NCBI RefSeq assembly: GCF_002994745.2 | Contig: NC_037088.1 | Span: 55,402,397-55,466,396 of the forward strand | DNA: 64,000 nucleotides | Direction: 5' to 3' | Origin: Rosa chinensis | Taxonomy: Eukaryota; Streptophyta; Magnoliopsida; Rosales; Rosaceae | Shown here: piece by piece, positions 57,187-64,000 of the stretch | How positions within the stretch are numbered: the first letter of the stretch is position 1 | How the letters are laid out: each line of letters starts with the position of its first letter | Notes under the pieces: model-generated | The model's input: the letters and a program-made list of their open reading frames with translations, nothing else | The model's database searches: none | What the model was told of the DNA's origin: nothing | Program-made: the position numbers and the translations under genes

Positions 57187-58044
57187 TTTCTCATCTTAGA
57201 ATCCACTATTTGAAAAGAGAGAATCAAATTTGGTGATTACAAAATTAATAGTCCATATTAACATTTGTGTCTGTGATTTTATTACTAAACTACCTTCTTA
57301 ATCTGGGCTCTAGTTTGACCCTACCCTGACTCTAGAATAGTAGCATCCAAAGCCTTATAAATAAGGCACGATTAGGTGACAACTGACAGTTGACAACTGA
57401 CAAATATGGGTAGGTTTAGGTTATTATCTTTTTTCCTTAGATGTTGCTTAACTAATATTTGTAATAATTACAATTATATTGTGTGTAATTGTAATTATAT
57501 ATCCTTGCTAAGTTGCTAATCACCAGCGCGTGATCCCATGCCCTCTCCTTGACGCGTAGAAGAGACAGCTAAACGCCGTACGATTTGTGTGGTGGGTCCC
57601 ACGTATTTTTTTTAAAAAAAGGGAAAAGGTTTTTAACTAGATTAACGTACAGACGTGCAGTCCTCGAAAGACGGTCAGCAAATACGATAAGGCTGGTGTC
57701 TGGTCGCTCCAAATAAACCCAGTGCGTCTGGATCATAACATGCGCGCTTGGACCACTAATCATTTTCGCCGCCTGCAACCTCTACCTCCGTAGGCTCGGT
57801 TGCTCTGCCGTCTGCCCTTGGAAAATCTAGAGGAATAATATGAGCAAGGGGTATCGAGGTACATTTTGAATATGTGAATCAAAAGAGAGATTCTTGCGTA
57901 TAGCACCGGTGTCATTTGTTTGACAATAGGGTTGACTTAATTATGTGCAAATGGAGAGTAGTTTCACTTAGAGCAAGTTCACCCTTGTAAGATAAGAATT
58001 GAATGCTAGTCCATCATTAACAATCAATTGGATCAAAGTTGGAA
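57187..58044. other. Intergenic, no gene seen
   Basis: AT-rich. A short repeated ACAACTGACA string occurs at about 57,377-57,405. The open frame on the minus strand at 57,569-57,778 shows no family features. Confidence 0.5.
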
Positions 58045-58049
58045 AAATA

Positions 58050-58654
58050 TGTTAAACAGCAACAAGCGTGACCCGTGGTCTACCATTATAGAGATATTGT
58101 TCAAACTTAACCACTTGATAAGTGTTAGGTTTTAATCACAAAATGCCTCGGTATAATTGGGTAAGAGCCAACCACTTTTAAGTTATATTTTTTGGGGTCA
58201 CTTTTCTATGTGGGATCTTTCATTTCCAACACGCTCCCTCACATGCAACCTAACTCTAGAACTGCACGTGAAATTAATTAACAATCCAATTCTCACATTG
58301 GAAATTGAGACATAAATCTTATATCGTAGACTTGGCCAATATAACAATTCAAGACCCACATCGGACACTTAGTAACAATCTAATCGGAATTTTTCGATGG
58401 CAATATAAGGAACCCAAATTCGGGACCATGAAATTGGAGACGCAAATGGAGAGGGAACCGCTCTGATACCATGTTAAACAACAACAAGCGTGACCCATGG
58501 TTCATCATTGTACCTATATTGTGCCAACTTAACCACCCGATAGATGTTGAGTTTTAATCATAAAAGGTCTGGGTACAATTGGGTAAGAGCCACCCACTTA
58601 TAAGTTTTATTTTATTTTATCACTTTTCTAATGTGAGATCTTTCATTTTCAACA
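58050..58654 (-). mobile_element. TRIM (terminal-repeat retrotransposon in miniature)
   Basis: Two direct repeats (58050-58231 and 58472-58654, about 182 bp, TG...CA) enclose 240 bp. AAATA flanks the whole at 58045-58049 and 58655-58659. On the minus strand TGGTATCAGAGCGG (initiator tRNA-Met primer site) follows the right repeat, and a purine tract (GTGAGGGAGCG) precedes the left one. There is no coding capacity. All features fit a complete TRIM, which would need proteins from another LTR element to move. Confidence 0.95.
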
Positions 58655-58659
58655 AAATA

Positions 58660-58976
58660 TATAGAAGACATAACAAATGATAAAGAATGTATGTATATTA
58701 ATATTTACAAATGATAGTCTCAATTATCAATTGATCTAAATTTAGTGTTTGAAAATAATATAACAGTTGAAATGAATTACTCTCATATTGAGATCCAACA
58801 TCACACAGTAAAGACTCCCTTCAGAAGTAGGATTTCCTAGTGAGATTAAGTGCACATATACCCACTAATTGGATCTTCCGATCTCATGGCTAGCTTAATT
58901 AAGTCTTATAAGCAACAACACGGTCAACATCAGAATATCGGATTACGTCTGACGTGCATCAGACTGATGAAGCAAG

Positions 58977-59010
<34 letters not shown>

Positions 59011-59765
59011 GCTAAGAGTTTGATCAAGTGGACCCTGTTCTGGAATGTGTTGAAGCTTTCTGAGCCTTCAGTCAAATTAACTAATAGTCAAATGCATGCA
59101 ACTGCAGCTTTCCATTACAACCCAAGCGACTGACACGCTCTTAATCTGGGTTTTTCTTTTCTCAGGAAAAAAAAAACACTGATCTTTTGCTTATAAATAA
59201 TCCTTGAAAGAAATTAATATTGTATGAATCGGGAACCCCATAGGTGATTGGACACACGTTCTTTCATTGAAACACTAGGTCGATCTCTCTCTGTTGACGT
59301 TTGTGTAATCAAGGGGTGGTTTCGGATTATTATATGGCAAAGAAAGAACAGTTTGTCTGGAAATTATAGGCGTAAATGGGGGGGAGCCAAATCAGCCAAT
59401 TATCCATATGGGAGGAAACATGCCTTCACTCAAAACACTTCATCCGGCGGAACATGAGCTTACTTCGTTTTTCTTTCCACTACGTAAACTCTAGGGATCT
59501 CAATACGCACGTGAAGAAGTAACTGTAGTAGGGAAAATTAGGGTCGGGTGCATGACAAATTACATGTTAAACACGAAAGGGGAAAATGATGGGTGATTAC
59601 AATATAGTCGAAAATTACTAACTTTGAATCAATTTCAACATTTCTTTATATGCAAAAGCTAAAGGGATAACAAACTAACTACAATATTATTTGGCTCTTA
59701 GATCAACTACTACAAATGTTTACAACAAAATCATAGAAACTCAATAAAGCTAAATGTGCACTATC
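58660..59765. other. Intergenic, (CT)n microsatellite
   Basis: A CT run lies at 58,978-59,008. The short open frame at 59,248-59,457 shows no family features. A (TA)n run lies at about 59,768-59,787. Nothing else is supported. Confidence 0.5.
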
Positions 59766-59784
59766 TCTATATATATATATATAT

Positions 59785-60010
59785 ATTTTGAAAGAGGGCC
59801 GGTATGGTTGCCTTAAAGCCTTGATTAATGAAACTGCAGAATACAAGGAAGAGACGTAGAGCCTAAAACTCTAATTACAATAAGCATAAGCATAAGCATA
59901 AAGAGAACATTCTGAAATAATATCGGGAGTCTCCACTAAGTCTATGTATTCTGACAAGCACCAATTATCAAAAAGTGCACAACTGGCTACTCTATTTGCT
60001 TTAACCTCTA
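59785..60010 (-). mobile_element. 5'-truncated LINE 3' end
   Basis: On the minus strand the block begins with an RNase H-like end (ANRVASCALFDNWCLSEYID), a stop, then a 3' UTR with TTTCATTAATCAAGGCTTTAAG. The same 3' UTR occurs in the insert at 61043-61185. It is a short dead-on-arrival copy inserted beside a TA run, so no TSD can be fixed. Confidence 0.7.
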
Positions 60011-61027
60011 TATTTTATATACTACGAATACATAATAAAACATTATCGTTATATCTAATGTAATATATCATGTTGTCAATCTATCGGTATTATTTGTCAG
60101 ATTGTATCCCATATACATAAAATATTTTGTAGCATATTTTTCGACGTATTTTGAACGGATTAACAAAATTTTAAAGTTAACCGAAAATTAAAACCACAAC
60201 TGAATATGTTCAAGACCCACCTAAAACAATATTGTATAGAAATCACATAACGGGGTGGCTATTCGGAATATATGAAGAGCATTTGTTTTGCCGAGGTTGA
60301 AACTTAAAAGTGCTCGATTAAATTGTGCTTTTGTTAGAAGCATATATATCATATATGGAAAAAATTGAGAGCACTAGTTTGAGCGCGTGGAGGCATGAGA
60401 ATATTGAGGAATGGAGCATATGTATGGCGTTTTAGGGCAGTTCTGCTCATCTCTGCGGAGCATTTGGGGCCACGTGAGAGGAGTCGCCAGATGTACTGAA
60501 TCTCTCAAAACCCCCCCACCCCTCTCTCTTTTTCTGTGGGTTATAACGTGGCCAGCTGTTTACCAGTAGGGGTATTTTGGTAAAATGGTACCATCAGCTT
60601 TGACCCTTGACCAACAATGGAATCTGGGGGTTTCTGCCTTTCTGGTCTGTGTCCCAAACTCGCCAATAGAAACTCAATAAACAGAGGCATTAACAAGGGG
60701 TGCTACCAGTGTGAGCTGGACCTCCGCAGAGCGTATGAGTTGTCCTAAGTGGAGTGGACATATGCCCTATGATTCCATGACCAAATATGCTTGATGGATT
60801 CCTTTTTTTTTTTTCATTTTTCTCTTTGTTTTTGATGATGGCTAAATGGGTATCATATTCTATTCATGACTTGGAGAGCTGGAGATGATCTTGTATGATG
60901 CATTGATCTCGATTTTCATAAGGAGGTTATAGCATTAATTATTAAGAACATTTATCTAACGAATTTTTAAAGCTTTAAGTAATTCATAATTAGATGTGAA
61001 AATTATTGTTTGAATTTTCTTTTTCTT
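60011..61027. other. Intergenic, no gene seen
   Basis: AT-rich at both ends, with a GC-richer block near 60,380-60,760. I looked for a microRNA-type hairpin and a coding frame and found neither. Confidence 0.5.
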
Positions 61028-61042
61028 AAGATCGTTGATACT

Positions 61043-61185
61043 ATCATTTTTTTTTTTTTTTTTTTTAAGGATGCTCTCTCGATGCTTATTGTAATTTGAG
61101 GTTCAGGCTTCATGTCCCCCCCTTATATTCTGTAGTTTCATTAATCAAGACTTGAGAGCAGCCACACCAGCCCCATTTAAAAAAA
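61043..61185 (+). mobile_element. LINE 3'-end insertion with 15-bp TSD
   Basis: AAGATCGTTGATACT lies at 61028-61042 and 61186-61200. The 143-bp insert starts in a T run and ends CAGCCACACCAGCCCC plus a poly-A. It carries the 3' UTR string TTTCATTAATCAAG shared with 59785-60010, so it is a severely truncated LINE copy. Confidence 0.85.
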
Positions 61186-61200
61186 AAGATCGTTGATACT

Positions 61201-62200
61201 TTTATAGTTACACATACCTTTAGAAAAACAAACTTTATGACAAACGCATTTGTGTATTGGTCATTTAAAGCCAGAAGAAGAAACTTGGGAGATTTCTATT
61301 CCTCCCCTAATTAGAAGTGCTATTCTTCTCGACCAATTTAGGTCGGTTATAGTAGAAATTTTTGTATCTGATTTATAATTTGCTTACAAAAGATCAAATA
61401 AAAACTAGAACAAAAGAATATTTTCCTCAACATTGAGAATACTAGTAGCATCATCTAAAGTTCTAAACTCACATCTATAGAGTATGGAAGTGACACCAGC
61501 ACTCAACAATGTTCATTAAAAAAAAACTAAAGAATGCATGTTTACCAAGATTTGTGCTGGCAAGAAGCAATCAAGAGTTGCCGCACAGCCCCATGATTGA
61601 ATGTGGTCTACAAATACTTGGAAGGTTCTCGCTGGATTTGACCAAACCGATACAAAATCCAAATCCATATCTATCTACGTAAATAATACGACACTTTCTC
61701 GCAAGACATGAGAGGAAGAAAGGGGGGAAGTTTAGCTTAGCTAGGGTCGAGTTGGCAGCCTCGTGCAGGCATGAAATGATGGTCACGTCGTGGGGATGAG
61801 AAACACTAGAACATTAGATTATTCCAACTATTTCATTCTTCATGCTCCCTTGCCTTGTCTTCATTTGCTCTCCTACAATTTTCAGTCTGAAACCAAATCA
61901 CTATGATGTGGCCACTGGCCACCTCTCTTACTCTGCATTATCACAGGTCACGTGTAACGTGACGCCTACTATCCAAACTCATCACGTGATGGCCACGTGC
62001 TTCTGTGCATAACAATTAACAAACAGTATTTAGGGACGTGATGTCATTCATGTCCTAGTGTTTCTGATACCATCTCCTCCCAACTCGTTGGGCATATTGT
62101 AATTGGATAACAATTATTCGACTTCGAATAATAGGTTAAAATAGCTTCTTATGTACGTCACAGGAACTGCCCCCACCCTTTTCTTATTCACAGATCATAA
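61201..62200. promoter_or_regulatory. Intergenic with three clustered G-boxes
   Basis: CACGTG occurs at 61949-61954, 61983-61988 and 61994-61999, within 51 bases. CACGTG is the core site for bZIP and bHLH factors. No transcript can be assigned to either side inside the window, so function is unproven. The rest of the stretch holds no supported frame. Confidence 0.35.
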
Positions 62201-62208
62201 CCCAGCAC

Positions 62209-63362
62209 TAGGGCTGGGCACGGCCCGGGACAGGTCGGTCACTGACTGATACCGAACCCGGTACAGGAAATTTTATTCGAGACGGAACGGGACAGGATTT
62301 CGGTTTTTTAAATCTGATACCGAAGGTTAAGAAACCGATCAGGATCGGGTCGGGCCCGGCCCCAATTCGGGATACCGAATCCTACACGCATTCGCCAAAT
62401 TTGTTCTTGAAAAAATGGATCATGCACCTCAAGTATCAACAATTATACACAACGGTATCCAATGACCCAGAAAATTGAACATGTTCATAATACAATAAGC
62501 TTTTTACAGAACTCAAACGTCAAAATTCTGTACAGCAAAGTCAGGATTGGGTCCACTGCGTCCAACCAGCAAAGTCAGGATTGGATCCACTGCGTCCAAC
62601 CAGCCACACCGGCGCTCAGACCACCAGACTGGTCCCTGTCGTCCAGACCGCCGGCTCCTTTTGTTCAGACCGGGTTCGTCTCCCTTCTAGATCGGAATCC
62701 TTCCCCGTCCAGATCGGCTTCGTCCCCTGCCCCGACTGCCGCCGTCTTCAGTCATTCAGACCCAGTCCCCGGCGTCGTTGTGATTACCAGATCGTCGTCG
62801 TCGGGCTTCCTCAGTTTAGGCCGGCGTCGTTCCTTCAGTTCAGGCCGCCGCTCATCTTCTCCAGATACCAAGACCCGCCACAACCAACCAAAACACCCAG
62901 AAACTGAAACAAGAGGAACAGAGCCTGGGAACATTTAAAAATCGAAGATTTGAGGGTCTTTAAAGAACTGGGTGATATGAGATTTAGATGAAGAACAGAA
63001 CTACAAAAGAGGATTGGGAGAATGGAGAATTGGGAATTGAGGTCTTCCGTGTCTTCGTTTAGCAATTTAGCCGATTAGGCTAAAAGGTTAGTGATCAAGT
63101 GTGATCATTCCTATGTGTTCCCAACTAAACTATCCAATCAAACTCAGCCAAATAATATGAAAAAATTAAAGATTTAATTTAATTAATTTAAACAGGACGG
63201 GACGGGACCAACCGGTATCTATTGGGCTGATACCGGTACCGGGCCCGTTTTTTCGGGACGGGACGGGACGGGCCCAAATAGTAAATTTCAGATTTTGATC
63301 CCGACCCGTACTGGCGGATTTCGGGACGGGACCGGGACTTCAGTTTTGGGTGCCCAGCCCTA
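62209..63362. mobile_element. Non-autonomous hAT element with 8-bp TSD CCCAGCAC
   Basis: CCCAGCAC lies at 62201-62208 and 63363-63370. The 1154-bp element has 13-bp inverted ends TAGGGCTGGGCAC. Subterminal regions carry many GGGACGGGAC-type repeats. An 8-bp TSD with such ends is the hAT signature. No transposase is present. A GC-rich centre (62,580-62,900) with C/T-rich coding-like strings may be captured host DNA. A 38-base tandem duplication lies at about 62,540-62,605. Confidence 0.95.
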
Positions 63363-63455
63363 CCCAGCACTAGGTTTTACCTTTGATATCCTTCTAGGCA
63401 AACAACAAACCAACCATATGATGAAGAATACCTATCTCAAAGGAATACTTTCTTT

Positions 63456-63703
63456 GTCAATAAAGATTGGTTCAGTTGGTAAGGACGGCCTTGTGTTGGA
63501 GCCTCCATTCAAGTTCGAATCCTGCTGCCGACTATCCTTTGTTGGTAGGTAATTTAGAAAATGTTCTGCATAATTCCATACCAATGGGGCTGGGTTGGGA
63601 CATTGGCCAGTTTCGTAAGTCTTGTTAGGTCAAGGTCTTAGGTTTGCCCTCGCTCTGCTACACGCCTCTTAACTGAACTTTTTGTAACAAAAAAGAAAAG
63701 AAA
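63456..63703 (+). mobile_element. tRNA-derived SINE with 17-bp TSD
   Basis: AAAGGAATACTTTCTTT lies at 63439-63455 and 63704-63720. The body has GGTTCAGTTGGTAAGGACGG (A box) and CAAGTTCGAATCCTGC (B box), and ends in a T then A-rich tail. It belongs with the SINE-like sequence at 32170-32486. Confidence 0.9.
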
Positions 63704-63720
63704 AAAGGAATACTTTCTTT

Positions 63721-64000
63721 TGACAATGTGAGGGTATTTCAAAGGCTTTCAAGACTTAAAGACTAATCCCTCGCATGTGAAATACTCTAACTGTGATATA
63801 CAACACAATGTCTGGCCACTTTAAAAACTTCTTGATTTAAACGCAAGTAAGGAGATTCCCAACTCAGATGCTCAACCACTAGGCTACTTGCAATGATTAT
63901 CTCAAAGAAGTTTTTCGTCTAGTATATACCCATATATCCGTAATCAAGCTCTTGCGCTATCCTAATAAACCCTTCAATCAAGGCCTCAAATATTTCCTAT
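63721..64000. other. Right edge of window, no gene seen
   Basis: Only 280 bases remain, with no supported frame or repeat. Confidence 0.5.

Noticed and set aside
59248..59457. 69-codon open frame
   Set aside because: No domain, no supporting splice sites, and composition like its AT-rich surroundings.
60380..60760. microRNA precursor
   Set aside because: I compared the sequence with remembered conserved plant miRNAs and looked for a long imperfect hairpin. Neither was found.
63456..63540. tRNA gene
   Set aside because: A and B boxes are present, but there is no cloverleaf or acceptor stem; TSDs and an A-rich tail show a SINE.

Overview
This is a plant nuclear window, almost certainly from a eudicot and probably Rosaceae. 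Genes have GT-AG introns, intergenic DNA is AT-rich, and most of the sequence is nested transposable elements. The Rosaceae guess comes from the resemblance of the CNGC-like gene and the Copia families to Rosaceae sequences I remember; no search was run.

Host genes, all read from splice signals and translation: (1) an intact nine-exon cyclic-nucleotide-gated-channel-like gene (minus, 8497-15786, 1018 aa) with four tandem CNBD-type exons where the family normally has one domain; (2) a 1213-aa PWWP-domain gene (minus, 27917-31558) with a C-terminal 10-residue tandem repeat; (3) a small two-exon gene (minus, 39487-40400, 117 aa) with an internal duplication; (4) an F-box gene (plus, 49698-50771) whose start codon is missing beside a LINE; (5) a five-exon RRM gene resembling ARP1/RBM24 (minus, 54346-55740, 257 aa).

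Repeats, left to right: a decayed Copia element (1 to about 8340) whose RT region is split by a 2.7-kb Gypsy-type solo LTR (4609-7347, TSD ATGGT). That LTR carries an array of hairpins with a constant loop and varying, self-complementary stems. A poly-A-tailed retroinsertion sits in CNGC intron 2. A full-length defective Copia lies at 17445-24338, and a partial segmental duplication lies between it and the PWWP gene. A 3'-truncated Copia at 32492-35955 is related to the first. Next come three Mutator-like TIR elements within 6.4 kb (37785-39125, 40958-42407, 43021-44127), all with 9-bp TSDs; the second carries a UBA2-like RRM gene fragment (a Pack-MULE). An L1-type LINE (45306 to about 49500), a solo LTR (50942-52791) with a nested hAT element, a TRIM (58050-58654), LINE tails, a second hAT (62209-63362) and tRNA-derived SINEs complete the window.

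The genes look independent of each other. The window is best read as a gene-poor stretch in which nearly every class of plant transposon is represented, many with exact target-site duplications. The items most worth following are the hairpin array in the solo LTR, the four-CNBD channel gene, and the Pack-MULE.
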